Positions 51,691 to 61,364 of a stretch of 64,000 nucleotides of DNA are shown piece after piece (position 1 is the first letter of the stretch; each line of letters starts with the position of its first letter). Under the pieces are notes generated by a model. That model worked only from the letters and a program-made list of their open reading frames with translations. It ran no database searches and had not been told where the DNA came from. A program made the position numbers and the translations under genes. The DNA is taken from positions 1,601,501 to 1,665,500 of the forward strand of contig NZ_CP019426.1 in assembly GCF_009834515.1 (NCBI RefSeq). Direction: 5' to 3'. This DNA comes from Pseudomonas sp. R84 (GTDB taxonomy: Bacteria; Pseudomonadota; Gammaproteobacteria; Pseudomonadales; Pseudomonadaceae).

Positions 51691-53783
51691 AGGCTTCACG
51701 ACACCATCCGGCGCTGGGCCTGTTGCCTTTACTGCTCGGCGTTGTGGCATTTTTCTGCGTGATCGGGCCGCAAGCGCTCGATCCGCAAAACATTGCCTGG
51801 CTGGAGCAGGGCGATCCGGCCACGCATTATCTGGGCTGGGCATATTTCCGCCATTCACCCTGGATCTTTCCGCTGGGCCTTAACCCGTCCTATGGTCTGG
51901 AATTGGGCAATTCGATCATTTTCTCCGACTCCAACCCGCTGCTGGCGCTGTTGTTCAAGCCGTTCAATGCGTGGTTACCGGCGACCTTCCAGTATTTCGG
52001 TCTGTGGCTGCTGGCGTGTTTCGTTCTGCAAGCCTGGTTCGGCTGGAAACTGCTGGGGTTGATGACGGGCAATCCGTTGATCCGCCTGCTGGGCACTGGA
52101 TTGCTGGTCATTTCGCCGCCGATGTTCCTGCGCATGGGCGGGCACCTTTCCCTGTCCGGGCATTTCCTTATTCTGGCGGCACTGTACCTGGCGTTATTAC
52201 CGAACCTGTATCGACGTCGTCTGGCCTGGGGCGCGCTGCTGGCGGTGACGGCGATGGTGCATGCCTACCTGTTGGCGATGGTGGCGCTGATCTGGGTGGC
52301 GGATCTGCTCGGCAAGACCTTCAGCCAACAATTGACGCGACGTCAGGGCCTGCTCGAAGGCGTTTCGCTGTTTGCCGTGGTGAGTGTGTGTTGCTGGCAG
52401 GTCGGTTACTTCGCTATTGCCGATGGCGCGCAATCCGGCGGTTTCGGTTTGTACCGGATGAACCTGCTGTCGCCACTGGATCCGGCCGGCTGGTCGTTGA
52501 TTTTGCCGGACCTGCCAAAAGCCAGCGGCGATTACGAAGGCTTCAATTATCCGGGTCTGGGTGTGCTGTTGCTGGTGCCGTTGGCGCTGATTGCCTTTCT
52601 GAGAAATCGCCAGCCGCTGAAGGATGAGCTTCGCCTTCGCCCTTGGCTAATGCTGGCGCTGATCGGTTTATCGTTGTTTGCGCTATCGAACCAGATTGGT
52701 GTTGGCGCACACACCTTCAGCTACCCGCTACCGAAAATCGCCATCAAATTGGCGAATGTTTTTCGCGCCTCGGGGCGGATGTTCTGGCCGGTGTTGTACG
52801 CGCTAATTCTGCTGGTGATGTTTCTGCTGGTGCGCGGTTACCGGCCACGCATCGTCGTCGCATTGCTGGCGATCGCGTTGACGATACAGGTCGTCGATAC
52901 GCGCAACGGCTGGATGGGCTTGCGCAATGGCAAGATCATGACGCCGTCCGCAGAATGGCCAACGCCGATGCGTGATCCGTTTTGGGTGAGTGCGGCGGCG
53001 CATTACCCGAACATCCGCAGTCTGATGCCGCAGAATCAGTCTGAGCGCTGGCAAGTGATTGCCGATTTCGCCGCGACCCATGGCCTGAAAACCGACGCCG
53101 TTTATCTGGGGCGCATGAGTTCCAAAGCGTTGGAGCAGGCCCGACAAAAATCCCGGCACATGCTTGAGTCAGGGCAATACGATGCCGACTCCTTGTACAT
53201 CCTCGACGACTCCGTGCTGGCCGATGCTGCCAAAAGCATCAACAGTGAAACGGACCTGCTGACCCGCGTGGATGGCCTGGTGGTGCTGGCGCCGGGCTGG
53301 AAGCGTTGTTCGCAGTGCCTGAGCATGCCGGATGAAGGACGGCGGATGTCACTACTGGCATTGATGCGCCCCGGTCAGACGCTGATCTTCAACTACTCCG
53401 CCCGGCCACTGGCCAACGGCTGGTCGACCCCGGAAAACTGGGGAACATGGTCGACGGGGCAGCAGGCACAGATCGACTTGCGGGTGTCACCCGAGGCGCG
53501 CTCGATTGCGCTGGATGTCATGGCATTCGTTATGCCGCAACACCCGGCGCAGCGAGTGATCGTCAGTTTGAATGGCGAGCAGGTGCTGACTACGCGCATG
53601 GTGCAACATCAGGATAATCATCTGGAAATACCGATCACCCAGAGCATCCGGCAGCGCCTGGCGGGCGATGATCGCCTGACGATCGAGCTGCAATTGCCCG
53701 ACGCCATCAGCCCTGAACAATTGGGCATCAATGATGATTCACGGGTCATGGGGCTGGGCTTGAAGCGCTTGACGGTGAACTGA
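51687..53783 (+). CDS. DUF6311-type polytopic membrane protein, probable GtrC-like periplasmic glycosyltransferase
   Basis: 698 residues. About ten to eleven membrane helices in the first 400 residues, then a soluble C-terminal part (about 420-698) in the periplasm ending with a beta-rich region. The first periplasmic loop has WLEQGDPATHYLGWAYFRHSPW, with the acidic and His residues expected in the first loop of GT-C enzymes. In gtr cassettes the third gene is the specific glycosyltransferase that moves the flipped sugar to the O-antigen, so this is its likely role. Family identity DUF6311 is from memory of the sequence pattern. Confidence 0.8.
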   Translation: MKASRHHPALGLLPLLLGVVAFFCVIGPQALDPQNIAWLEQGDPATHYLGWAYFRHSPWIFPLGLNPSYGLELGNSIIFSDSNPLLALLFKPFNAWLPATFQYFGLWLLACFVLQAWFGWKLLGLMTGNPLIRLLGTGLLVISPPMFLRMGGHLSLSGHFLILAALYLALLPNLYRRRLAWGALLAVTAMVHAYLLAMVALIWVADLLGKTFSQQLTRRQGLLEGVSLFAVVSVCCWQVGYFAIADGAQSGGFGLYRMNLLSPLDPAGWSLILPDLPKASGDYEGFNYPGLGVLLLVPLALIAFLRNRQPLKDELRLRPWLMLALIGLSLFALSNQIGVGAHTFSYPLPKIAIKLANVFRASGRMFWPVLYALILLVMFLLVRGYRPRIVVALLAIALTIQVVDTRNGWMGLRNGKIMTPSAEWPTPMRDPFWVSAAAHYPNIRSLMPQNQSERWQVIADFAATHGLKTDAVYLGRMSSKALEQARQKSRHMLESGQYDADSLYILDDSVLADAAKSINSETDLLTRVDGLVVLAPGWKRCSQCLSMPDEGRRMSLLALMRPGQTLIFNYSARPLANGWSTPENWGTWSTGQQAQIDLRVSPEARSIALDVMAFVMPQHPAQRVIVSLNGEQVLTTRMVQHQDNHLEIPITQSIRQRLAGDDRLTIELQLPDAISPEQLGINDDSRVMGLGLKRLTVN

Positions 53784-53857
53784 CGCACCGTGGCGATGGA
53801 CGCCGGGGCCCCGGCCTTTCTACACTGCCGGTATTCCGGGGGGGCAGGGGGCAATGG

Positions 53858-54778
53858 ATGAACCGCAATGAACTTCGCAAGGCCGACATCAACCTGATGG
53901 TGGTGTTCGAGACCTTGATGCTCGAGCGCAACGTGACCCGCGCGGCCGAGAAGCTGTTTCTCGGCCAGCCGACCATCAGTTCGGCGCTCAATCGCTTGCG
54001 CACGATGCTCAACGATCCGCTGTTTATCCGCGTCGGCCACCGCATGGAACCGACCGCCCGCGCCGAAGATATTTTTCGCCATCTCAAGCCTGCGCTGGAC
54101 TCGTTGTCAGTGGCGCTGAGCCTGACCCGCGATTTTGATCCGGCCGTCAGCACCATGACTTTCCGCATCGGTCTGTCCGATGACGTCGAGTTCGGCCTGT
54201 TGCCGCCGCTGTTGCGTGCGCTGCGCCAGGAAGCGCCGAACGTGGTGTTCGTGGTGCAACATGTCGATTACTGGCGCATCCCCGATCTGCTCGCAGCGGG
54301 TGATATCACGGTCGGTATCAGCCAGACGCGTGGCTTGCCGGCCAATGCCAAGCGCAAACTGCTGCGGCACATTCAGCCGAGCATCCTGCGCGCCGACGCC
54401 AGCGATACACCGCTGACGCTGGATGAATATTGCGCACGCCCGCACGTGCTGGTTTCGCACACGGCCAATGTCAGTGGATTTGCCGATGAGTGGCTCGCGG
54501 AACTCGGGCGCACCCGTCAGGTGGTGCTGTCGGTGCCGCAATACAGTGCATTGCCGGCATTGCTGGCCGGCACCGACCTGATTGCCAGTCTGCCGGATAA
54601 CACGGCGGCGGCCATGGCCACTTCGGGGTTACTGTTCAAGGAGCCGTTCCCGTTCAAGACGCCGACGCTGGATTTGTCGATGGTCTGGCTCAGTCACGTC
54701 GACAGCGATCCGGCGGAGCGCTGGTTGCGTTCGCGGCTGGAGCAATTCATGAGCGAACGGCCATTGACCGCAGCCTGA
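53858..54778 (+). CDS. LysR-family transcriptional regulator
   Basis: 306 residues. N-terminal winged helix (NLMVVFETLMLERNVTRAAE, then LGQPTISSALNRLR) and an effector domain from about residue 90 (MTFRIGLSDDVEFGLLPPLL). It resembles the NodD/NahR-like branch. Its target is unknown; it is followed by a repeat and then by the CHMI-like gene on the same strand, and is not divergent to any catabolic gene. Confidence 0.9.
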   Translation: MNRNELRKADINLMVVFETLMLERNVTRAAEKLFLGQPTISSALNRLRTMLNDPLFIRVGHRMEPTARAEDIFRHLKPALDSLSVALSLTRDFDPAVSTMTFRIGLSDDVEFGLLPPLLRALRQEAPNVVFVVQHVDYWRIPDLLAAGDITVGISQTRGLPANAKRKLLRHIQPSILRADASDTPLTLDEYCARPHVLVSHTANVSGFADEWLAELGRTRQVVLSVPQYSALPALLAGTDLIASLPDNTAAAMATSGLLFKEPFPFKTPTLDLSMVWLSHVDSDPAERWLRSRLEQFMSERPLTAA

Positions 54779-54790
54779 GCCATGACACCG

Positions 54791-54878
54791 TGTAGGAGCT
54801 GCGGCACGCTGCGATCTTTTGATCTTCAAATCTCACGATCAAAAGATCGCAGCCTCGTTTCACTCGACAGCTCCTACA
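54791..54878. repeat. Second-family inverted repeat, copy 1
   Basis: Outer arms TGTAGGAGCTG (54791) and CAGCTCCTACA (to 54878); inner arms GCTGCGATCTTTTGAT and ATCAAAAGATCGCAGC. Nearly identical to the element at 57718-57811 but in the opposite orientation. Confidence 0.88.
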
Positions 54879-54943
54879 GGGATTGGTGATGAGCCGCATG
54901 TGCTATATGTACGACCTTTCTGCCAACTGACCGGGGACCTGCA

Positions 54944-55309
54944 ATGCCACACCTGCACATGGAATACACCGCCAACCTGCCGCAGTTGAACGCCGATGTC
55001 GCGTTGATGCGGCTCAACAACACCCTGGTGGGCTCTGGTCAGTTCGCGGCGGAGTTCGATATCAAGAGCCGTGCGGTGAAAGTCGAGACCTTCAAGGTCG
55101 GAACCGCCATGGCCGAGCGCGCCTTCGTCTATGTGAAGCTGGCGCTGCTCAGCGGGCGTTCGCCGCAGATCAAGAAGCAGTTGTCAGAAAGCCTGTTGGC
55201 AGTCTTGCAGGACCTGTGCGAATGGCCGGCCGGTGTCGAGGTGCAGCTGTGTGTCGAACTGGTCGACATGGATCGCGAGTCCTACAGCAAAACCGCTATT
55301 GGCGTGTAG
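54944..55309 (+). CDS. 5-Carboxymethyl-2-hydroxymuconate delta-isomerase family protein (CHMI-like)
   Basis: 121 residues of the tautomerase superfamily. The protein begins MPHLHMEY, so removal of Met exposes the catalytic Pro; FVYVKLALLSGRS near residue 61 is typical of CHMI (HpaF). CHMI works in homoprotocatechuate breakdown, but no other hpa gene is visible, so the physiological substrate is uncertain. It ends 3 bp before the convergent LysR gene. Confidence 0.85.
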   Translation: MPHLHMEYTANLPQLNADVALMRLNNTLVGSGQFAAEFDIKSRAVKVETFKVGTAMAERAFVYVKLALLSGRSPQIKKQLSESLLAVLQDLCEWPAGVEVQLCVELVDMDRESYSKTAIGV

Positions 55310-55312
55310 GAC

Positions 55313-56248
55313 TCAGGCCGCTTCGAGTTCGCTGCACACCTTGACCACCTGCTCGCGCAACCACAGATTGGCGCTGTCCTGATCAACGCTCTGGCTCCAT
55401 TGCATGTCCAGGGTAAAGCCCGGCAAGCCATTTGGTGCCTCGCAGTGATTGAACACCGCCTCGTTGGTCAGCAAGCGCTGGATACGGCGTGGCAGGGTGA
55501 GGATGAAGTCGGTCCCGGTGATCATTTTTAATGCCGCGCTGTAGCTGTTCGAGCGCGCAACGATCTGGCGTTTTTGCGCCTGCCGCGCCAGCCAGCCGTC
55601 GACCATGTTGGTGGTCGACGTCCACGGTGTAGGGAACACATGCCGGCGTTCGGTAAAGGCCTGCAGGCTCAGGCGCGGCTCCAGTGGCGTGGCGCGTTTG
55701 TCGAAGACGCAGACCAGATCATCTTCCAGCAGCATCCGCGATTTCAGGTCGGTGTGATGGCGGTGGAAGTTGGGGCCGAAGCTGATCACCAGATCGAGGC
55801 TGCCGTCGCGCAGCTCATCCGCCGGCACATCGGTCTCGAACTTGTGCATGTTGACCATCACCGGCAAATCGTCGAAGTCGAAACGCTTCAACAGGCGCGG
55901 CAGAATCAGTTGCTCGAAGTATTCCGGGGCGCAGATGTTGAAGGTGACGGCTTGCCGGGTCGGGTCGAACGTGGGGGCGCCGGCGTGGCACAGGTTGATA
56001 CTTTCCAGAATCTTCTGCACATGGCCGTACATGGTGCTGGCCTTGTAGGTCGGACGCATGCCGGTGCGGGTGTTGATGAACAGTTCGTCTTCGAAACTGG
56101 TGCGCAGTTTTTTCAAACAGTAACTGACGGTGGACTGGCTGACGAACAGGGTTTCTGAAACATCGGTAACGCTGCTTTGCTCATAAACAGCGATAAACAC
56201 CATGAGATCCTGCATGTCGAGCTTTCGAAGCAAGTTACTGTTCAGCAT
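55313..56248 (-). CDS. LysR-family transcriptional regulator
   Basis: 311 residues. Helix-turn-helix region DLMVFIAVYEQSSVTDVSE and SQSTVSYCLKKLR in the first 50 residues, effector domain thereafter (VTFNICAPEYFEQLILPRLL). Transcribed toward the CHMI-like gene. It and the MFS gene downstream of its promoter side are both on the minus strand with a 176-bp gap (56249-56424) between them. Confidence 0.9.
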   Translation of the reverse strand: MLNSNLLRKLDMQDLMVFIAVYEQSSVTDVSETLFVSQSTVSYCLKKLRTSFEDELFINTRTGMRPTYKASTMYGHVQKILESINLCHAGAPTFDPTRQAVTFNICAPEYFEQLILPRLLKRFDFDDLPVMVNMHKFETDVPADELRDGSLDLVISFGPNFHRHHTDLKSRMLLEDDLVCVFDKRATPLEPRLSLQAFTERRHVFPTPWTSTTNMVDGWLARQAQKRQIVARSNSYSAALKMITGTDFILTLPRRIQRLLTNEAVFNHCEAPNGLPGFTLDMQWSQSVDQDSANLWLREQVVKVCSELEAA

Positions 56249-56424
56249 CCGTTCCGTCTCGCTGTGCTCCTTGCGCTGAATCCGCGCAAACGTGTGCGAA
56301 TGATCCTAACGGAACGATGGTGCCAGGATAAAGCCCTGTAGGACGTTTCACAGTCAGTTGTGGGACAGAAAGTTTTACGAACACGACGTCCCCGACAAAA
56401 CCACTGAAATGTGGCCAGAAGCCT

Positions 56425-57618
56425 TTATCTCGACGCGGGAAAGTGTCGGGCGTAATGCCTGGGATCGAAGCGCCACACCATTAACAGCATCACTCCCATC
56501 ACAGCGGTCAGCGCCCACCAGGCCCATTCGAAACTCCCAAGCCAATCGCGGATCATTCCGGCCAGCAGCGGCGAAAGGCCGGCGATCAAGTAACCGATGC
56601 CCTGCACGAACGCGGTCAGCCCACCGGCGCGTTGCGGGTTGTCGAGGTGATCGAGCGAGACGATCAGGCTCATCGGAAACAAACCGCCAATACCCAAACC
56701 CAACAGGCACGGCCACAGCAGGCTGAGCTGTTGTGGGCTGAGGATCAGGCCGCAAAATCCGCTGATGATCAGCATCAGTAACGCCATCAGAATCACGCGT
56801 CGATCCCGGCTGCGATTGGCGATCGCCGGCACCACCAAGCCGGAAATCACCTCCATGGCCGTCAGAAGACCCAACAACAGCCCAGCGTTTTGTTCACTCC
56901 AGCCTTTTTCCACGTAATACGGCGCGAGCCAGGCCAGCACGCAGGTGTAGGACGCTGTCCCCAAACCAAAGAAGATCGCCAGTAACCAGGCGCGGGAATT
57001 GGCGAGGAACGAGTCTTTTCTGGCTACCGCCATCTCCGTGGAGGGTTGCTGGCGGCGTTGGAACCACCAGAACACAAACGCGAGTAAAGCCAGCATCGCC
57101 CAGAAGGCCAGACCACTGCGCCAGCTCCCGGTTTGCATCAGCACCAGCGGCGCGAGCGAGGCGGCAAGCGCGGCGCCAGCCATGATCGACGTGACGTATA
57201 GACCCATGCACAGCGCGACGTTGTCAGCGAAGCGCGATTTGATCAGCGCCGGCATCAACGCCTGAATAAGTGCTATGCCGATGCCGGCCAGCACGGCGCT
57301 TGCAATAAATTGGGCAGCAGAGTCGATAAACAGTCGTGACAATGTTGCCAGGCCGATGATCAGCAAGGACAGCAATACCGTCCGTTGCTCACCCAGCCGT
57401 TGACTGATGCCAATACCGAAAAACATCGCCAGGCCCATGGCCATCACCGGCAGCATGGTCAGCAGTGAAGCGACAGTGAAGCTCAGCGGGATGTCGCCGC
57501 GAATGGCCGACAGTAACGGACCGACTGCCGCCATCGACGGACGCAGATTGAGCGCGACGAGAATGATGGCGAGCATCAACAAGACGGCGGGGCGAGCGGT
57601 GGCGCGGAGGTTTTCCAT
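56425..57618 (-). CDS. CynX/NimT-family MFS transporter
   Basis: 397 residues, twelve membrane helices, with the N-terminal ALNLRPSMAAVGPLL block that marks the CynX/YycB/NimT branch of the major facilitator superfamily. Members include cyanate and nitroimidazole transporters and purine-like exporters; no cyanase gene is nearby. ATG 57618 starts the first helix region (MENLRATARPAVLLMLA). Confidence 0.88.
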   Translation of the reverse strand: MENLRATARPAVLLMLAIILVALNLRPSMAAVGPLLSAIRGDIPLSFTVASLLTMLPVMAMGLAMFFGIGISQRLGEQRTVLLSLLIIGLATLSRLFIDSAAQFIASAVLAGIGIALIQALMPALIKSRFADNVALCMGLYVTSIMAGAALAASLAPLVLMQTGSWRSGLAFWAMLALLAFVFWWFQRRQQPSTEMAVARKDSFLANSRAWLLAIFFGLGTASYTCVLAWLAPYYVEKGWSEQNAGLLLGLLTAMEVISGLVVPAIANRSRDRRVILMALLMLIISGFCGLILSPQQLSLLWPCLLGLGIGGLFPMSLIVSLDHLDNPQRAGGLTAFVQGIGYLIAGLSPLLAGMIRDWLGSFEWAWWALTAVMGVMLLMVWRFDPRHYARHFPASR

Positions 57619-57717
57619 CGTCAGACCTTTGGACAGGGCGGATGATTAGGCGCGGAACCGCTTGTGCTGGGCAAACCAGAAAATCCACAGCCCTTTTTAA
57701 AAATCAAATACCGATCC

Positions 57718-57811
57718 CTGTAGGAGCTGTCGAGTGCAACGAGGCTGCGATCTTTTGATCTGGCTTTAAAGATCAAGATCAAAAGATCGCAGCCTGCGGC
57801 AGCTCCTACAG
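57718..57811. repeat. Second-family inverted repeat, copy 2
   Basis: Outer arms CTGTAGGAGCTG (57718) and CAGCTCCTACAG (to 57811), inner arms GAGGCTGCGATCTTTTGATC and its near-complement. Its left half (GTCGAGTGCAACGAGGCTGC) matches the right half of the copy at 54791 in reverse with one mismatch. It occupies the first part of the 405-bp gap before eptA. Confidence 0.88.
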
Positions 57812-57895
57812 GGGACGCATTGTTTACTGAATAAAAGCTGAACCATTCTCAAATACTTCACAAGTTTCATCACGTCACCAAAGTCCAACTAATCG

Positions 57896-57969
57896 TTGGC
57901 GTCTTTTTCACAAAAAATTGATGGTTGCCTGCTTAAAGTTTGTCATGCCTTGGTTAATGAAATTTTCAC
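57896..57969 (+). promoter_or_regulatory. Two ColR-like operator sites upstream of eptA
   Basis: TTGGCGTCTTTTTCAC (57896-57911) and TTAATGAAATTTTCAC (57954-57969) each end in T-rich TTTTCAC, as in the ColR operator (YYNASNNYTTTTTCAC as I recall it). The first deviates at one position; the second is weaker. ColRS is known to control phosphoethanolamine transferase genes in pseudomonads. The eptA start is 55 nt after the second site. Confidence 0.5.
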
Positions 57970-58023
57970 AACTGAAATTTCTTTCATGGACTGAGGCTCT
58001 TCTTTTCAGGAATCGCCCTTTCT

Positions 58024-59673
58024 ATGTTGAAGTTAAAAGCCGTGCGCCCGGAATGGGTGACGTTGATCGCCAGCGCCTTTCTTTTAATCGGCTGCAATGT
58101 TGTCCTCTGGCAGCACCTGTTCGAGATCACCACCGCAGATGGCAAGGGCATCGCCATGCGCGTGGCGTTTGGGGTAATGATCCTGGCGGCATTCAACATT
58201 GTGCTGACGGTTCTGGCTTTCCGTCCGCTGCTCAAACCGCTGTTGACCCTGATATTCCTGATCAGCGCCGGCGTGGCTTACTTTATGAGTCAATATGGCG
58301 TAATGATCGATGCCGGCATGTTGCGCAACTTTGCCGAAACCAATGCAACGGAAGTGCGTGATCTGCTCTCGTTGAAGTTGTTTGCTTATATTCTGTTGCT
58401 TGGTGTCTTGCCATCATTTTTGTTGTGGAAGTTGCCGATTAATTATCGTCGCTGGCACCGTGAGTTGCTTAGTAAAGTTATTGTCAGTGTCGCCTCGGCA
58501 GCGGTAATTGGCGGCGTGGCCCTGGCCAACTATCAGGGCTTGTCTTCACTGTTTCGCAACCATCACGAAATTCGCCTGATGCTAGTGCCGAGCAACTACA
58601 TTGGTGCTTCGGCTGGTTACCTGCGTGAACAAGTGGTTTCGGCGCAGCAACCGTTCGTCAAGATCGGTGAAGACGCTGAGCGCAATCCGGATGTGAAGCT
58701 TCAGCCGCGTAAATCCCTGACCGTGTTAGTGGTGGGCGAAAGCGCCCGGGCGGAGAATTTCGGCATCCTCGGTTATGACCGCGACACCACACCGAAACTG
58801 GACAAGGAAGCCGGGCTGATCGCCTTTACCGATGTACATTCCTGCGGCACGGAAACGGCTGTTTCTGTGCCGTGCATGTTCTCCAACATGGGTCGCAAGG
58901 ATTACGACGCCAGCAAGGCGAAGAATGAAGAAGGTTTACTCGATGTGCTCAAGCGTGCCGGGATCGACGTGATCTGGCGTGACAACCAGTCTGGCTGCAA
59001 AGGCACCTGTGATCGAGTCACCCTGCAGGATGTCAGCAACCTGAAGGACCCGGCGCTGTGCGCCAACAGCGAGTGCCGCGACGAAATCCTCCTGCAAGGC
59101 CTGCAAGGTTTTATCGACCACCTGGACAAGGACACCGTTCTGGTCCTGCACCAGATGGGCAGTCACGGTCCGGAATACTTCAAGCGCTATCCAAAGGAAT
59201 ACCAGCACTTCACGCCTGTTTGTGAAAGTAACGCGCTTAACAATTGCAGTCGCGAAAGTATCGTCAACGGTTACGACAACACGCTGGTGTATACCGACCA
59301 TGTGCTGTCGAGTCTGATCGATGTATTGCGCAGCAATCAGGACAAAGTCGATACCGCCATGTTGTACCTGTCGGACCACGGTGAGTCGCTGGGCGAATAC
59401 AACTTGTTCCTGCACGGAACGCCTTACATGCTGGCGCCAGAGCAACAAAAGCATGTAGCGATGCTGGCGTGGTTTTCCGACAACTATCAGAAGGCTTATT
59501 CGGTCGACACCCATTGCCTGCAGATGAGCCGCGATAAACCTCTGAGCCAGGACAACCTGTTCCACTCGATGCTTGGCCTGCTTGAGGTCAAGAGCAAGGT
59601 CTATCAGCCGGGTCTGGACATGTTTGCCGGTTGCCGTGGCGCGGTGATTGACGGCGTGCTCGCGAAGGAATGA
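58024..59673 (+). CDS. eptA: Lipid A phosphoethanolamine transferase (EptA family)
   Basis: 549 residues. Five N-terminal membrane helices (to about 175), then a periplasmic alkaline-phosphatase-like catalytic domain. Zinc ligand E239 in VVGESARAENFG, nucleophile T278 in CGTETAVSVPCMFS, and metal-site YLSDHGESLGE and FLHGTPY near 455-480; several Cys pairs for disulfides. It adds phosphoethanolamine to lipid A, which lowers polymyxin binding; chromosomal relatives of the MCR enzymes. Start at 58024 opens MLKLKAVRPEW. Confidence 0.94.
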   Translation: MLKLKAVRPEWVTLIASAFLLIGCNVVLWQHLFEITTADGKGIAMRVAFGVMILAAFNIVLTVLAFRPLLKPLLTLIFLISAGVAYFMSQYGVMIDAGMLRNFAETNATEVRDLLSLKLFAYILLLGVLPSFLLWKLPINYRRWHRELLSKVIVSVASAAVIGGVALANYQGLSSLFRNHHEIRLMLVPSNYIGASAGYLREQVVSAQQPFVKIGEDAERNPDVKLQPRKSLTVLVVGESARAENFGILGYDRDTTPKLDKEAGLIAFTDVHSCGTETAVSVPCMFSNMGRKDYDASKAKNEEGLLDVLKRAGIDVIWRDNQSGCKGTCDRVTLQDVSNLKDPALCANSECRDEILLQGLQGFIDHLDKDTVLVLHQMGSHGPEYFKRYPKEYQHFTPVCESNALNNCSRESIVNGYDNTLVYTDHVLSSLIDVLRSNQDKVDTAMLYLSDHGESLGEYNLFLHGTPYMLAPEQQKHVAMLAWFSDNYQKAYSVDTHCLQMSRDKPLSQDNLFHSMLGLLEVKSKVYQPGLDMFAGCRGAVIDGVLAKE

Positions 59674-59836
59674 GGCCAATCGGCTCCGTCGTTCTGACGT
59701 GACGGGCCTGTCTGTTTCCTCTGTCAGACTATTCTTGCTCTTTGGCAGGACATTTCGTTACAGCTCTTGCCCTTCGCAGGCGCGTAAATCGCCGGTGGCG
59801 ATATATACTGCGCGCCATTCTTCAAGGGAGAGCCGT

Positions 59837-60970
59837 GTGGCCATCGATATTCACTGGATTCGCGACAACGAAAGCCTCGCGCAGTTTTGCGCCGAGTGGC
59901 AGCAGCTGCCGTTCGTTGCCCTCGACACCGAATTCATGCGGGTCGACACCTTCTACCCGATTGCCGGCCTGTTGCAGATTGGCGACGGCAAACGCGCCTA
60001 TCTGATCGATCCGCTGACCATCAATGCCTGGCAACCGCTGGCCGCACTGCTGGAAAACCCGGCGGTGCTGAAAGTCCTGCACGCTTGCAGCGAGGACCTT
60101 GAAGTCCTGTTGCGCCTGACCGGCAGCCTGCCGGCACCGATGTTCGACACGCAACTGGCCGCTGCTTACCTGAACCTCGGGTTCTCGATGGGCTATTCGC
60201 GGCTGGTGCAGGAAGTGCTCGGCATCGAACTACCGAAGGGCGAGACCCGTTCCGACTGGTTGCAGCGTCCGTTGTCCGACACGCAAATCAGCTACGCCGC
60301 CGAAGATGCGGTGCATCTGGCGGAAGTTTTCGTACAACTGCGGCCGAAACTGTCTGACGACAAATTCGCCTGGGTGCTGGAGGACGGTGCCGAACTGGTT
60401 GCCAACCTGCGCCGCGAAACCGACCCTTACGAGGTCTATCGCGAGGCCAAACTGGCGTGGAAACTCTCGCGGGCGCAACTGGCGGTATTGCGTGAGTTGT
60501 GCGCCTGGCGTGAAAAAGAAGCCCGCGCCCGCGATCTGCCGCGCAACCGCATCGTCCGCGAGCATTCGCTGTGGCCGTTGGCTCGTACGCAGCCGGATAA
60601 CCTCGCCGCGTTGGGCAAGATCGAAGACATGCATCCGCGTACCGTGCGTCAGGACGGCCAGTTTCTGCTTGATCTGATCAAGCGCTCTGGCAGTGTGGGC
60701 CCTGATCAATGGCCGCCCGCCGTAGCCGAGCCATTGCCGATCGAAGCGGCTGCGTTGATCAAACAACTGCGCGCATTGGGTCAGGCTGAGGCCGAGCGCC
60801 TGGGCATCGCCCCGGAACTGATGCTGCGCAAGAAAACCCTCGAAGCTCTGGTCAAAAGCGGTTATCCCGAGGGTCCTTACCAATTGCCTGAGTCGTTGCG
60901 TGGCTGGCGCCGCGAACTCATGGGTCAGAAGCTGCTCGACAGCCTGGCCACCGCCGGAGAACAGCCTTGA
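59837..60970 (+). CDS. rnd: Ribonuclease D
   Basis: 377 residues from GTG 59837, which has AAGGGAG upstream and gives the E. coli-like length; the longer upstream frame is not used. 3'-5' exonuclease domain with DEDDy motifs: [11 protein letters not shown] near 28, [13 protein letters not shown] near 82 and the final motif [14 protein letters not shown] near 155, then HRDC domains ([20 protein letters not shown] near 215). Trims tRNA 3' ends. A TATATACT -10-like element lies about 30 nt upstream. Confidence 0.95.
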   Translation: MAIDIHWIRDNESLAQFCAEWQQLPFVALDTEFMRVDTFYPIAGLLQIGDGKRAYLIDPLTINAWQPLAALLENPAVLKVLHACSEDLEVLLRLTGSLPAPMFDTQLAAAYLNLGFSMGYSRLVQEVLGIELPKGETRSDWLQRPLSDTQISYAAEDAVHLAEVFVQLRPKLSDDKFAWVLEDGAELVANLRRETDPYEVYREAKLAWKLSRAQLAVLRELCAWREKEARARDLPRNRIVREHSLWPLARTQPDNLAALGKIEDMHPRTVRQDGQFLLDLIKRSGSVGPDQWPPAVAEPLPIEAAALIKQLRALGQAEAERLGIAPELMLRKKTLEALVKSGYPEGPYQLPESLRGWRRELMGQKLLDSLATAGEQP

Positions 60971-61260
60971 AACGTATTTGTTCCATTTACCAAAGCTCCA
61001 AGCGCAGCGGCATGTACCTTTATGTGCTCAAAAGTGATGCGCTGGAGCGCGTTCCGGAAGCGCTGATGCTGGCCTTCGGCAAGCCGAAGCATTCCTTCGA
61101 TCTGGTGCTGTCGCCCGAGCGCAAACTGGCCAGCGAAGACATCGTCGTGGTCCTGGAAAACCTCGACAAGCAGGGCTACCACCTGCAAATGCCGCCGGCT
61201 GAGGACGAGTACATCGAGCATTTGCCCGAAGAGTTGCTGCGACGTAACGACCCGGTCTGA
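60967..61260 (+). CDS. YcgL domain protein
   Basis: 97 residues starting at TTG 60967, overlapping the rnd stop by 4 bp. DUF709/YcgL pattern: [18 protein letters not shown] at the start and [20 protein letters not shown] near 56. Function unknown; the rnd-ycgL pairing is conserved in pseudomonads. Confidence 0.88.
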   Translation: MKRICSIYQSSKRSGMYLYVLKSDALERVPEALMLAFGKPKHSFDLVLSPERKLASEDIVVVLENLDKQGYHLQMPPAEDEYIEHLPEELLRRNDPV

Positions 61261-61364
61261 TCTGCGCGGCTCTGTTCTGAGTCTCGGTTTACCCTGGAAC
61301 TGTTTTTACCGCGATGGCCGTCCGAATCCGGCGGCCGTCTGCACGGTTTGCGAAAGGTTTGAAG

